From Hygrocybe punicea (taxonomy: Eukaryota; Basidiomycota; Agaricomycetes; Agaricales; Hygrophoraceae), in contig OY744462.1 of NCBI GenBank assembly GCA_963556145.1, positions 8,060,001-8,124,000 of the forward strand: a stretch of 64,000 nt of DNA, read 5' to 3'. Below, in pieces: positions 54,201 to 64,000 of this stretch. Every line of letters starts with the position of its first letter. Within the stretch, counting starts at the first letter, position 1. The notes beneath the pieces are model-generated. The model was not told where the DNA came from and did not search any database. It saw only the letters and a list, made by a program, of their open reading frames with translations. The translations under genes and the position numbers were made by a program.

Positions 54201-54438
54201 TAGATTCATGATGAGATGTAACAACAAGACGAGGACCAGCGACTGCATCAATGCAATCTGAAGAATCACTTGAGTATCAATGTATATGCCTGAGTTCAAG
54301 TCACATGTATGAGCCGAGTCATGTGCACATAATGAATTGTTTCTTCCATCAATTCTTTCATGAATCTCCCATACTTCTGACGTATTCATGGATTCAGGTC
54401 GGTCTCTATTTAGTTGTTTGAATTATTTAAATTGAGTA

Positions 54439-55387
54439 ATGGTACCTTCATTGCATTGTGACGATGCAGCCGACTTATCTGCATCAATTTTTTTTACCGG
54501 CACCTCTGCCTCGCAGTGCTCACACTTCCAAGAACAGCCTTTCTCTCAATATGCTATTGATCAATGGCTGAATGCAAACTGTACAGATGCATACAGGCCT
54601 GATGTCTTAGTGCCAGGGTACTTGGGCCTTAGCGATGTTCCAAATGATCAAGTACTTTGTACTGTCATCATGAGTGTCGGACAAGTAAGTCTGGCTCGTC
54701 TCCATGCAGATGGCTCATAAACCCTTACAATGCCACTTTTTCCAGTACCAAGATGACCTGTTTAATGACTACATTACGGCTTACAGTCTATTTCTGGCTG
54801 TCGACATCCTGGAATCATCTGGAATTAATCTCCAGTTCCTCAGCAGCCCCATTGCTGCTCTGGCCTGTTTTGAAAGTCGCAGCTGGGTTGTTGATGCACC
54901 AGTGTTCCCAGACTTCAAGTCGGACTTACCAGCCTGGGCACATATGACACGGCAGTCACCTCTCAGCTTCAGGCAGCCCCGAGGTGCCATTGCCGAGATG
55001 TTTTCTGCTCTTGCATTCTGGTACGACAACAATATCATGGTAAGTCTTTTCCTTCAGTATAGATTTCCAATGGTGTTAACTCATAGTAGGGTTCATTGTT
55101 GAGGGATATGATAGACTGGGCTGTTTTGGTTGCGGTATTTCTGTCGAATTTTTAATTTCACCATCTACTCATCTTCATTGATGCAGGTGGGTACTCCAGC
55201 CGAATTCAAGAGCCTTATCCCAGCAACACCACAACATCTCCGAAAGCCACCATCACTGGATCTCAGTGCACCCGCACGCCCTGCTCAAATGACAACAATG
55301 GATGTTGGTGATGATTCAATTGATGAGACGCAAAGCTCACCCACACCTGGTTCAGATTTTAGTTTTATGGAACTGTACTTAGCTTGA
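54439..55387 (+). CDS. Unknown protein beside the Plavaka remnant
   Basis: Three exons fit: 54439-54684 (MVPSLHCDDAADLS to VIMSVGQ), 54747-55037 (YQDDLFNDYITAYSLF to FWYDNNIM) and 55187-55387 (VGTPAEFKSL to MELYLA). The first 5' splice site is GTAAGT. The protein has no signal peptide or known motif. It has helical, hydrophobic stretches (FLAVDILESSGINLQFL, PIAALACFESRSW) and an acidic Ser/Thr/Pro-rich end. It is divergent from the Plavaka gene, 230 bp away. I do not recognise the family. An upstream exon cannot be excluded. Confidence 0.5.
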
Positions 55388-55532
55388 TAATCTCGACACA
55401 TTTTCATGTTTTTTATTCTGTTTCGTGTTGAATTATGATAGCATCAACAGAAGATTTTCTTTAAACCTTGGTATACGAAGGGAGAGTACAAGCTAAAGTG
55501 CTAAAGTGACATGCATTATATGATACATTCTA

Positions 55533-56618
55533 TCAATTGGTGAACAACATGCTAGTGTTTTCTTTGTCCTCAACACTAACATCATGATTCCGGATTTGCC
55601 TCCGGTAATTCTTCCTCATTTGCATGAAGTAGGTTCGGCTGGCATCCTGAACACTGGCATGGCTATAATCCCTTTGAATTGCCTGGTGGAAGTTCAGATT
55701 CCATAAACCAACTTCATTGAGTGGGAGAAACATACCGGCTGAGCATGTACAACTTTGGTGAGAGCATCAATGAAGTTCGAGTTGTCGTGGTGATATGATC
55801 CCTCATCCCAATTAGGACTGTAAAGCACAACACCTTGCTTGTTGACACGTTGCATTTTGCTCTCCTGTAAATGGTTGGGAAGAATGGAAACCTGCTGCCT
55901 CTTTCAAATACCCTTCTTGTCCGGCAAGCGTAGGATCATGCGATGGTCAGCACCAACCAGTTTCAGCGCCGTTGCTCTGATGATGGGCTTTGTGCAAATG
56001 TGAGTTTAGTCGCATTGTATCATTCAACGTCCACTTAGACGGAGGCTCAGAGATCGACTACCTTTATGAGTCACATTCACGCCACATTCCAGAGGAATTG
56101 ATACTGGTAGCGCATCACCAGGAACCTTTGGAACCTGAATATTGGCTGGCTGTGTGTCGGTGGGTGCACAGGTGGTAATTGGCTCGCCAGTAAGGTTGAA
56201 GTCAGTGCTCTCAGAACCTCCTCCACTGGATATCAAGGCTGTCCCAAAATATTGTAGCTGTATCTCCGAAGTAGGTGAGTTCACATTTCTGCACCATTTG
56301 CCTGAACTTACGGTGGGCTCTCGCACATTAAGGAGCTCCATGTCCTGAAGGCCTATTGAATCAAGCCAAAAGTCTGGATTGCCAAAGACCATGTCATACC
56401 CATTGCCAACATCCATCTGAATCTGTGATCCCAAGTAAGTAAACAGTTGATTTGCATGATGGATTGTCTATGTACATTGTACATATTCCAGGCCTCCAAA
56501 ATAGTGCCCCAATCAGCTCCACCAGCATCAGGATCTCCTGGTATCATACCGGTGGTGTCGAGTGGGGAAAATAACGGCACAGAAAAGTCATCAAGTGGAT
56601 TGTCTACCGGATTTGCCA
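55533..56618 (-). CDS. Unknown multi-exon protein
   Basis: Start 56618 (MANPVDNPLDDFSVPLFSP). Exon 1 runs to about GTILEAW (56490). A following exon has MVFGNPDFWLDSIGLQDMELLN (56400-56310). Then come YFGTALISSGGGSESTDF and VPGDALPVSIPLECGVNVT (56250-56060), VNKQGVVLYSPNWDEGSYHH (about 55850-55790), and a final exon ending HDVSVEDKENTSMLFTN (stop 55533). Frames change at plausible introns, but I could not confirm every border. Acidic N-terminus, basic C-terminus (MRKNYRRQIRNHD). No recognised domain. It lies tail-to-tail with the gene at 54439-55387. Confidence 0.45.
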
Positions 56619-57106
56619 TTTGGTAGTGGTTTGAAAGTAAAAATATGCTGCGCTTTTTTTTCAACTGTTCAGGTTTTCAGTCAATTCATACATGTTCAAC
56701 AACTCTCCGTGCAAGCTTTTGTCTCACTCGATTTATAGATGATGCCATGAATAATATTGCAGTTTGGGTTAATCTCGCGATGTGCCATGTTCCATTCCTC
56801 TCCTGTGCGGCAACTCTGGCAACTAGTACAATTTTCCATTTCTTCAGACCTCAATGGGCTATAGTATTCTGAGTGTAAATGTGATACAGGGGTTGGAGCC
56901 ATTACTGATTGACGACGATGAATCCATGGGGGACCCTGTCATGAATCCCTGCATGAATACATCATACCCACCCATTTGCGTCTGACCTTTCATTGGCATC
57001 TGGACTATAAGTATGCGTATGCATGTGTATTCGTGTGTTTTCAATCTTTTGAATGTTTTCCTTTCTTCTCAATCTCTCACTACGCACACTTCATCTTAAC
57101 GTTGCC

Positions 57107-58632
57107 ATGTCCTCCGAGTCACCTCTACTTATTCAGCCTGAACATGTCGACATTGTCAACACCTTGAAACGCCGCTGTGATGTTCTTGAAGAGCAGCTTG
57201 CTCTTGCCAATGAACCCAAACCGAAATCGTGAGTTTATGACGCCTGCTGTATAATGTTCACAACTTAATCCAGTTATCAGTCTCACCTGTGCTCAGATTC
57301 ATGCTGGCCACCCTGTTCACCGACTTGTGACTTTTTTTGAGTGGATTCGGGATCTGGTCGAGGAGAATGACCGTCGTTTATTATTGGAGCTGGAGCCTAT
57401 TGAAGATGTGGGTGAGAGCCAACATACTGTCGAGTGAGTTCATTTGTTATTTCATTTGGCTATATAAAACCATTGGCTTCAAAGACAAGAGCGACTTTTT
57501 CGGAGCTATCAGCAGCTCCTCATCTATGTGCCTTCCATCACGGAGGTGATAGCACAAGGCGGTGACCTCACCTCTTTTTATAAAAATGTTTGTTTGGATT
57601 TTTGCTCTCTATTTATCCTACTCTACTCAAAGTAATTTGATCAGATCAGAAAAGGGTCGGACATGGCACAAGGAGATGACACTGCAAGCTTGAAGGTGGC
57701 TGTTGTCGAGTGGGTCAATACCATGCTTGGTGTGTCGGTACCTCCCCTTCGACCAAAGATTAAAGAAATGCGGGGTCTCGAAAATGAATATTGTGGACAA
57801 TTATTGTGCCCAGCTGAGTTTGACTGGGCCGACATTGCATGAGTACAATGGTTCCTTGCACTGTATGCGGCTCAATGCCAGTTTCCAGTGTGCGAGCCAG
57901 CATTCGCGATGGCCACCCAGACTATGCCATTACAGCTTCGTCTTGGCCACTGTTCCTCTACGCTGGGTTCAAGGTGCAGATCGACGACATGGAGAAAGGG
58001 CTGTTTCAAAGTGAACTACTTGTCAAAGTGAGTATCCGGCTACTCAGCACATTTTCGGCTAAATTTCCTATCAGGCGTATAAACATATATTCACCTCCCC
58101 AACATCTGCCATGGATGATGAGCCGGACTCCAACATCATTACCCATCTCACCAAGAGGCGCAAGACAGCCAGCACAAAGTCTCCAGTTGCCAGTATCATC
58201 AACCTGCGCTCTGTCACACCAAGGTCTATTGCCTATATTGCAGTCCAGGTATCGTACTCTTCTTGCTTGGCTTCTCTACGTCTAATGAAGCTTGGTTTTA
58301 GCTCTGTTTTGCCTTGTCTAGTCTGAACAGCTGGTCCGAGACAGACATTGACTTCAGCCACTGCCAATTCTACCACACTATTGTTGACTACTTCGAGCTA
58401 GCGCCTGGACCTATTGCCCAGAAATCCTCGGCCGAACTCCTTCACTGGTGGAACAAGTAAGTTATCATTTGTTGAAGTCTCTAACCCAATAGTTGAATGG
58501 TTGTTCAGGCAGGTTTTTGGGAAGTCTAACCGAGTTGCGGAGCTGGCTGAGGCCCGAGTAAATGCTTCCGTATCCAGGTTGGCTGCCCAACGTGTTGCTA
58601 AGGAGCAAGTTGCCCTGATTGAATTGGATTGA
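57107..58632 (+). CDS. DUF6698-like protein of mushroom fungi
   Basis: Start 57107 (MSSESPLLIQPEHVD), then a coiled stretch LKRRCDVLEEQLALANE. Later exons: a segment with HRLVTFFEWIRDLVEENDRR (about 57310-57430), DDTASLKVAVVEWVNTMLGV (57670-57740), DMEKGLFQSELLVK (57990-58027), KRRKTASTKSPVASIINLRS then VTPRSIAYIAVQ (58155-58250), and the end NRVAELAEARVNASVSRLAAQR. The core LLNLRSVTPRSIAYIAVQ-type motif is, from memory, that of a family listed as DUF6698 and expanded in Agaricomycetes. Function unknown. About eight exons are needed, and borders in the 57240-57700 part are not settled. It lies inside the 12-kb foreign block, so it may travel with the mobile DNA. Confidence 0.65.
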
Positions 58633-59305
58633 GCCCTGTGTACGATGTAACTGATTGATTGGCTGTATAATATGAATGATCATTGATTGTGCCCTTGTTG
58701 TATAATAGTTGAAAAACTAGCATAAATGAGCTAATACCCAAAATATTCCAAAACTCATCATGATGACCAGTACAGTATTGATATAAGATTGAATCGCACC
58801 CAAAATGAGCCTTTTAGAGAGTAACCAGGCTGGTACAAGCACTGAGTACTGGGACCCCAACCACAAAATATATTGGATAACTTAAAAATCAGTCCAGCAC
58901 TTGGATTAATTTTCAAAGGCACTAACTTTTTCAATTGGTTGCATATTGGACCAATCCTTGGGTTGTGTTTCAACGAAACAAAGCATTTTAATGGTTCTCA
59001 AATCTTCACCAACTTTGCACTCTTTCCTAAAGCTGCATACCTCTATAAATGTATATATAGCCTTGTGGTATTTAGGATAGAAGATAATCTTTGGCTGTCT
59101 AGTATGGCGCCTCAAAATTTGCGATGGCTCTTGCAAACCAATCCAAAATTTACCACAATTGGCAATGCTGCATACCTGTATATGATCACATAATACCCTT
59201 CATAAATATTATGCTGCTTCCTTGTTTTATAATACTTATAAAGGCCTTACAAAAGCCATATAGAAGCTGAGAGGTTTCGCTGATGTCTGAGTCAAACTAC
59301 CTCCC
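58633..59305. other. AT-rich end of the foreign block, no gene seen
   Basis: No ORF with family character. Ends near the junction with the duplicated BTB-side segment (CTACCTCCC at about 59303). Confidence 0.4.
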
Positions 59306-59860
59306 TTTTAAAGCTATTTCATACGACTGTGCTGCAACGCTGCGGATAAATATGCTCACCCCTGCAAAAGCTGATAAGGCTCATGGTTGCTATATTAGTC
59401 CTTTTCACACATTCAAAGAATAAAGGAACGTTTTAATCTGTTTGCTCACGCTGTTGATTAGGCTCCTATCAAGTTGCTTTGAGAGGGTGAGGGAGGAGTG
59501 CGGGAATATATAGGAATCCTAGGCTAGGAAAGTTCCGAAATGTACATCTCCGAATACATATTTTTTCAAAGTCAGAACTCTTATTCCAAGCTTAGTTTCG
59601 GAACCTCCCACTATTCCCACTAAGTATTTGGATGCCCTCGAAACGGCTTGGTAAGAGCCTGGCTGTCGATGCAATTGATGAGCGCAGCAAAGTTGCCAAA
59701 TACGATCCGGTTTGCATCTATCGTGCACGGAGCCCTTTAACTCTCTTCACTCATTTCACTCACGCTGGTCCCTGTCGCAATATGACCCACTGGCAGGAAT
59801 TCGAAGAGGATGAGTCGTTCCATTCCGTAGAAGTTTGTTTCGAAGTCAGTTTTCCCGGAG
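59306..59860 (+). pseudogene. BTB first-exon fragment (inverted duplicate of 15700-16097)
   Basis: It contains GCTGCAACGCTGCGGATAAA (59331), the exon-like stretch with AIDERSKVAKYD (about 59670-59710), the leader CTCTTCACTCATTTCACTC, and the ATG exon MTHWQEFEEDESFH to VCFE with its GTCAGTTTTCCC donor. Similarity ends just after the donor. No BTB domain follows, so it is a fragment. About 200 bp of unrelated DNA sit at 59462-59668. Confidence 0.85.
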
Positions 59861-59929
59861 ATGGCGGTCGCCCTGAATGGAAAGCTTCGCCGCGACGCCG
59901 ACCTTTACAGTAGGGGGGGAAATCCTTGA

Positions 59930-61250
59930 CTTTGCGCGATAGCCGCATATGCTCGCAGGGCGGCCCTTGATTGGCACTCAACCCCTGCACGTCTGTTGGT
60001 ATATGCGGGAGGGGCCCATCATACACGAAAGTTCGCACAGTTTTGGGCTCCCGTATTACGAGGTTCTTATCTTCATCGTCAGATCGTTCCTTTCCCTTTC
60101 CCTTTCCCTTTCCCTTCAAATCATTGCCATCCACAATTTCAGCGGTCACCCGGGTATCACAGTTTCATCGAGTGTCAACGTGCCCAACTTTTCTTCAACA
60201 GATCCTGCGGAAATTCCATCGCACTTGTTGGCTTCACGTTTCAATTGGACGTCGTTTCGGATGCAGCATTCGCAAATCGAATCATCGATGAGTAAGGACC
60301 GAGGAAGCTCTCACTCCGCGTTCCATACAACAGAGTGATTTCCTACGCCAAGGGAGTGAGCGGGGGACAAGTAGAGGTGTGCCTCGGGGGTCGGGGATGG
60401 GGGAGGAAGCCTTGGAGGGCAGATTGCCAGAATAGGAGGGGAAATGGATTTCTTCGTCTCGCCATCTTTTAATTCTTCTGTCGAGACCATAATCTTCAAC
60501 GGGCTAGACTCGTTCGCGGCATTTTTCGCGGCGGTGAGATCCTTCTTTTTTGTAGCATTTCCGGCTTCAGAGAACTTCAGCCTGTACTTGTGCACAATGT
60601 CAGGCGTTTCCGTCCACTTGGCATACGGTTTATGAGGTTGGGCCCCCAAGGATCGTGTACAACTAACGTCTCAGGAAGAAGGTGGAATGGAATGCGTTTC
60701 TGCAGCTTTTCAATAGGTGCGCTGAACGGGACCGTTGGCCACGGCGGGGGATACTTGGAGAAGTCGAACATCGGAATGGGGTATCGAACAGAACATTCGC
60801 CGGCCTCTGCCTTCGGTTGCATTGACTCCCCAAAGAGACGTAAGGCAATTCTCATCTCATAGCCTTCGATGAGGGGATGAATATTGCACGGTAGAATTTT
60901 CTGTGGATCCGGCTCCACCTTCTCCGCCCATTCAAGTTCGTCTGAAGCCCAATCAAGTTCGCCTTGGGCCTTCATCCAGGCAGCCAACTTACTTCCCATG
61001 GGGATTGAGATATAATTTTCAACGCTGGGGACTTTATTAACCGAGTAAAAGTCGAATAGCGTTGCGCCCCAGTGTTCGATCCCGTTCGGCGTCTCCTTTC
61101 CTCGACATCCCACTCTGATCCGGGTGCCGAGGCCACTGGTGTCGGATGGCACGGGGAGAACAGAGGATGTCTGAAGACGATTCGGGCATCAATATTGCTT
61201 TGTTGCGAGCCAGCCAACGACCTCGAAGCTATCGAGAGTGATCGAACTAA
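59930..61250 (-). pseudogene. Fungal protein-kinase-like gene, frameshifted and truncated
   Basis: The upstream frame (about 61160-60640) includes GKETPNGIEHWGATLFDFY, HPLIEGYEMRIALRLFGES and PFHLLPETLVVHDPWG. The next frame (60649-60314) includes KWTETPDIVHKYRLKF and ends GVGNHSVVWNAE at a TGA (60313-60311), after which the same frame continues ELPRSLLIDDSICE. The GVGNHSVV segment looks like a glycine-loop region of the kinase-like proteins common in mushrooms (from memory). The shift at about 60640 lies in a run of five G and would be cured by one more G. Downstream (59940-60110) a segment with VYDGPLPHIPTDV and CEHMRLS follows, then the BTB duplicate junction. The catalytic lobe is missing. 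Confidence 0.6.
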
Positions 61251-61435
61251 TCGATTACGCCATAATTGCTGTGTACAAACAACCAACCTTACAGTAACTT
61301 GAGAAAGGGAAGAGGGAAGTTAAAGGGAGGGTAGACAAACTTTAGGCGCAGATGAACGAGAGACGATAGAAAGACGTGAATTCCACATCCTTTGACTCGG
61401 ATAAAAGTTCGCTTTGACAGTGCAAATTAGGTATC

Positions 61436-61888
61436 ATGCCTCTCTTCCCTTCCAACCCTCTCAATTTTTCTTTGCTCCACCAAACGCTCAGAAAGCATCC
61501 AGCATATTTTGGAGTACCTTTTATTCTCATTATAGTCGGCGCATCGTTCGCTCTTCAAACCTTCACACAGACGCGGTATGACTTGCATAACCAGAAAGTG
61601 ACACAGGTCAATATCAAGACTACGAGTGCGACTAGTATTTGTATTCATCATTCCCTTATCTGTAGGTCACAAAGCAGACGGCTCTGGGCTTGGACAAGAA
61701 CAAACGGAATTTTGACATAAGGGAAGAATATTTTGTGAGCGATTATCGCGTTCATCTAGTGTTTCTGGTCTGCCTCACGACTTTTTCTGAAGCGATTGAG
61801 TGTGGCCGCTGATAAAGATTGGGAACCAAAAAGGATACAGAGACCGAAAGGTTTGCCGGAGTGGGGGGTACCCCCACCGGATCGTTGA
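61436..61888 (+). CDS. COX16: Cox16, cytochrome c oxidase assembly protein
   Basis: A small mitochondrial inner-membrane protein needed for assembly of complex IV. Three exons (61436-61606, 61666-61734, 61793-61888) give 111 aa in frame. Family marks: HPAYFGVPFILIIVGASFAL (single membrane segment), FTQTRYDLHNQKVTQVT, DIREEYFRLS across the second intron, and the C-terminal DWEPKRIQRPKGLPEWGVP. Length and motif order are normal. It is head-to-head with the broken kinase-like gene, with roughly 200 bp between. Confidence 0.95.
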
Positions 61889-62639
61889 CGGATAATTGCC
61901 ATGGAGCTGATATCTCCTCATAGTACGTTTATTCACGTCTTTTCGATGATCCACTCCGACAATGTCAGTACGTACGCCTGTAACAGATATGCACTGCCAG
62001 CGACTCCCCAAAGAAGCTAAACAGTTTGGCGTCGGATGGAAAATGAAATTGGTGAAATGTTCTCACTCATCTTTCGAGTGTTTCTGAGATGGGCATAATG
62101 GGCACGTACAGTCGTCCATACTCTCATTGTCCACCTATACTGCAATGGGAAGCCTCTTAGCCAGTCCTCGCTGAAACTTCGTCTCACAGCGTGTAAACGT
62201 TCCTCCGCTCTCTCGCCGTCTTTTCCCCTGTACCTGTTATCCCATCCCATCAGATAACCTTCTTCATTCTTCGTGCATCGCAACATGGGAGGTGTCAAGT
62301 AGGCAGTCGGCTATTGTGGTATAATACCTTTCTCTCAGGCAATGCCCTGTTTTGAACCTAACCTGAAACACACTCCACGATAATCTGGATACTTTGTAGA
62401 CTTCATACTCTTCACAAGTACTGCATTTCCATGCCACCTCCATTGCCCCCAGCAGGATTATCCAGGATACGAGTATTCCTGGACGCAGGGAAGCAGGCGA
62501 TAGTGATAATCGTCACGATAGTAACGACACAGGTGGGAGTAAGCGGGGAGAAGCAACCATGATCAATACGCTTGCTTCGTTGCGAGTTTGGTTTAAGACT
62601 GATAACTTCCAACTTTCCACTAGTTCTGACCCCTGTTCT
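61889..62639. other. Intergenic, no gene seen
   Basis: 3' flank of COX16 and 5' flank of the duplicated gene. A minus-strand frame at 62017-62298 shows no known motif and is not called. Confidence 0.5.
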
Positions 62640-63583
62640 GGTTATAGATTTTGCAATGGCAAACTTAATCCGCTCTGCCAAGTCAGGCAGCGACTGGTCA
62701 GCGAACGAGTTATTGGCTTACAACATAGGCGTTCGTGTCCAGAACGCTTTAGGATTCTTTGGTCGAGAGCTCGGCTCAATCGATCATTTAGATTCCAACC
62801 TCTGTTCCACCATCCATCGCCACCAATTTCTCGAAGGAGACCTATCGTTTTCTCTCATATTTGGACCTTGCGTCGCGTGCTAACTCCGGCAAGGAAAGCG
62901 CCATCGATGACTTCGGGAGGAGCGTGCTTGAGGTGACGGGCTTTGACGAGATAAGGACGGTCATACGTTCGCGCTTTAGCATTCCCTTCACCATCTGTGG
63001 TGATCCCGGAAGGGCTGCCAATATGGATGTCTGCCTTGTTCATCTTAACTCGATGATTCTTTTGGTCGTTCAAGGAGACAAGACGACCCAGAGCACACGT
63101 GTGTCTGAAGCCCAAGTCATTGCTGAGGCAATCGCCACCTTTCAGTATAATAACGCAAAGCGTCCCGACCTCGACCTCCAACCTCTTGACTCCATGACCA
63201 TTCCTTGCATCACCATGGTAGGAACACGGCCATTCTTTTACAAGGTGCCAGTTACAATGTCAGTGATGCCATTATTACCAGACAATATCCCCAGCACCCT
63301 ACCATCGTAACTCGTTGCGCTCCGCCCGCCCGCCGTCGAGTGTCAGAAGGCATGGAGGTTGCAGATTATCGTAAGGTTGCCTTGCAATACTATGATGCGT
63401 TCCGCGGATTGGCGAAAGACTGTTGGAGTGCATTTCCTGACTGACTTTAAGGTACAGTGGCGAGCCATAAATCCGACTGGTTAACAAGGCTAACAACGTG
63501 AAATAGGGGAAGGGGGGCCAATTGTATCACAGATCATCCCAAATCATTCCACTGTAAAGTCTCCTATGTACAAGTTAGCAGTA
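62640..63583 (+). repeat. Segmental duplication, copy 2 (partner 5905-6843)
   Basis: Same orientation as copy 1. Similarity starts near CTGGTTATA and ends at GTACAAGTTAGCAGT. Confidence 0.9.
62656..63444 (+). pseudogene. Frameshifted second copy of the 5913-6713 gene
   Basis: Compared with copy 1 it lacks 8 bp near 62810 (GCCGATCC) and 4 bp near 63258 (GCAG or a shifted equivalent), so the middle reads in another frame and the end returns to the first. Total loss of 12 bp explains 789 versus 801 bp. Other differences are single bases (CGT/TGT in GVRVQ, CTC/CCC at RPDLD). The VVQGDK segment is the same as in copy 1. Confidence 0.9.
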
Positions 63584-64000
63584 CTATATATATATAGAGT
63601 ATACGCTGGGGTCGGCCTAGGCCCCGGTTACCTTGCCGGTAACCCCTCGTTGCGGTAACCAGGGGTCACCAACGCCAAACACAGCATATACAGGCGTAAA
63701 GCAACCGGCATCTGGCCGTCCCCATGAAATTTGAAATATTGGAACTCCGCAAACCTTCGTGTTCACGTCGCTGTCACCCACCCCCCCCTCAAAAGACTGC
63801 CCTGCTCGCGCGACAAACGCACGCAGCATGTGCCAGTGAGCTGCTGGCTAGCATTGATTTCAAGTACACTATAGCCCTCTAATACACCAGCCTGAGCCCC
63901 CTCTCTCACACGCATTTTTCAACGTTCACCCACCCCCTCCCTTCACCTTTGCGGCGCGCCGGCGCCCCTTGGATCTGAGCGATCCCATCTTCCAACCAGG
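63584..64000. other. Window end: TA microsatellite and GC-rich stretch
   Basis: A TATATATATATA run (63588-63598) is followed by GGTTACC/GGTAACC words in inverted arrangement (63626-63660). After 63890 a pyrimidine-rich stretch resembles a promoter of a gene beyond the window. No ORF called. Confidence 0.4.

Larger units (their letters stand above)
50524..54209 (-). pseudogene. Plavaka-type transposase lacking its catalytic core
   Basis: The N-terminus (start 54209) has a zinc finger CALCTTRKFDTLRGLAKHRNGC, then the Plavaka hallmark RVPRRYDDIPPEGPTP near 53790, RTGLNLFQLLREYPYRPSYDP near 53640, and FDEVYTSLQ at 53090. The sequence then jumps to MKKLAARNYEDLLQV (53066), LYRLAEWHALAKLRMHTDLTL (52915), TYKFHALADYVHTIRMFG (52560) and the C-terminal region FWYARVLGVFHAQV / VRWFGM (51800). 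The last codons end at 50524 after a MITE insertion. In relatives (from memory) the DDE-like core of several hundred residues lies between VYTS and MKKLAAR; here it is gone. Frames also shift elsewhere. It is dead as an enzyme, although its ends may still be recognised. Confidence 0.8.
47258..59305. mobile_element. 12-kb foreign block separating hydrolase and BTB parts of the duplicate
   Basis: In copy 1 the hydrolase ATG (16106) and the BTB-side segment (up to 16097) are adjacent. In copy 2 they are 12 kb apart (47257 and 59306). The DNA between holds small LTR element 3, a hairpin, a Plavaka-like transposase remnant with a MITE, and three unknown spliced genes. The two edges show weak inverted likeness (CATCAGCAAAACATCT at 47295 and, inverted, CATCAGCGAAACCTCT at 59284), which might be worn terminal repeats of one large element. 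This is an inference. Confidence 0.5.

Noticed and set aside
62017..62298. 93-aa minus-strand ORF
   Set aside because: No recognisable motif and no continuation into neighbouring exons.

Overview
The window reads as nuclear DNA of a mushroom-forming basidiomycete (Agaricomycetes). Genes are split by many short introns (about 50-60 nt, GT..AG). Several families are typical of that class: the BTB proteins, a Plavaka-like transposase, a DUF6698-like protein and an expanded family of short unknown proteins. Repeats are fungal LTR, hAT and Tc1/mariner types. No tRNA, rRNA or CRISPR was found. Exon borders were set by eye from GT..AG signals and from frame continuity with known families, without transcripts.

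Layout. 0-21 kb is mostly genic: a Xi-class glutathione transferase (GHR/ECM4), a 729-bp near-perfect palindrome, a complete 3.4-kb Tc1/mariner-like element with TA target sites, 78-bp inverted ends, a spliced transposase and an extra 460-aa gene, an unknown protein (first of two copies), a decayed MACPF-like gene, VPS11, an unknown gene, a double-BTB gene, a membrane-anchored alpha/beta hydrolase and a bHLH factor. 21.6-42.4 kb is nested repeats. A copia element that has lost its reverse transcriptase shares an LTR with a second copia copy. That copy is split by a 1.65-kb solo LTR, which is split by a hAT-like element, which is split by a small LTR element. Decayed hAT transposase sequence, MITEs and a second intact solo LTR follow. 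From about 31 to 42 kb CpG is very scarce.

42.4-59.9 kb is a ruined inverted copy of the 15.7-17.7 kb block (hydrolase plus BTB first exon). The hydrolase copy is broken by a hAT-like element and a small LTR element, and about 12 kb of foreign DNA separates it from the BTB fragment. That 12 kb holds another small LTR element with a repetitive proline-rich ORF, a Plavaka transposase lacking its catalytic core, and three spliced unknown genes, one DUF6698-like. 59.9-64 kb has a broken kinase-like gene, intact COX16, and a frameshifted second copy of the 5.9-kb gene.

Housekeeping genes (GHR, VPS11, COX16) look intact and unrelated in function. The main theme is mobile DNA: at least four hAT-type non-autonomous elements with 8-bp target duplications, three small LTR elements with primer-binding sites and proline-rich ORFs, two copia copies, two solo LTRs, one Tc1/mariner element and one Plavaka derivative. 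The nesting gives a relative order of insertion.
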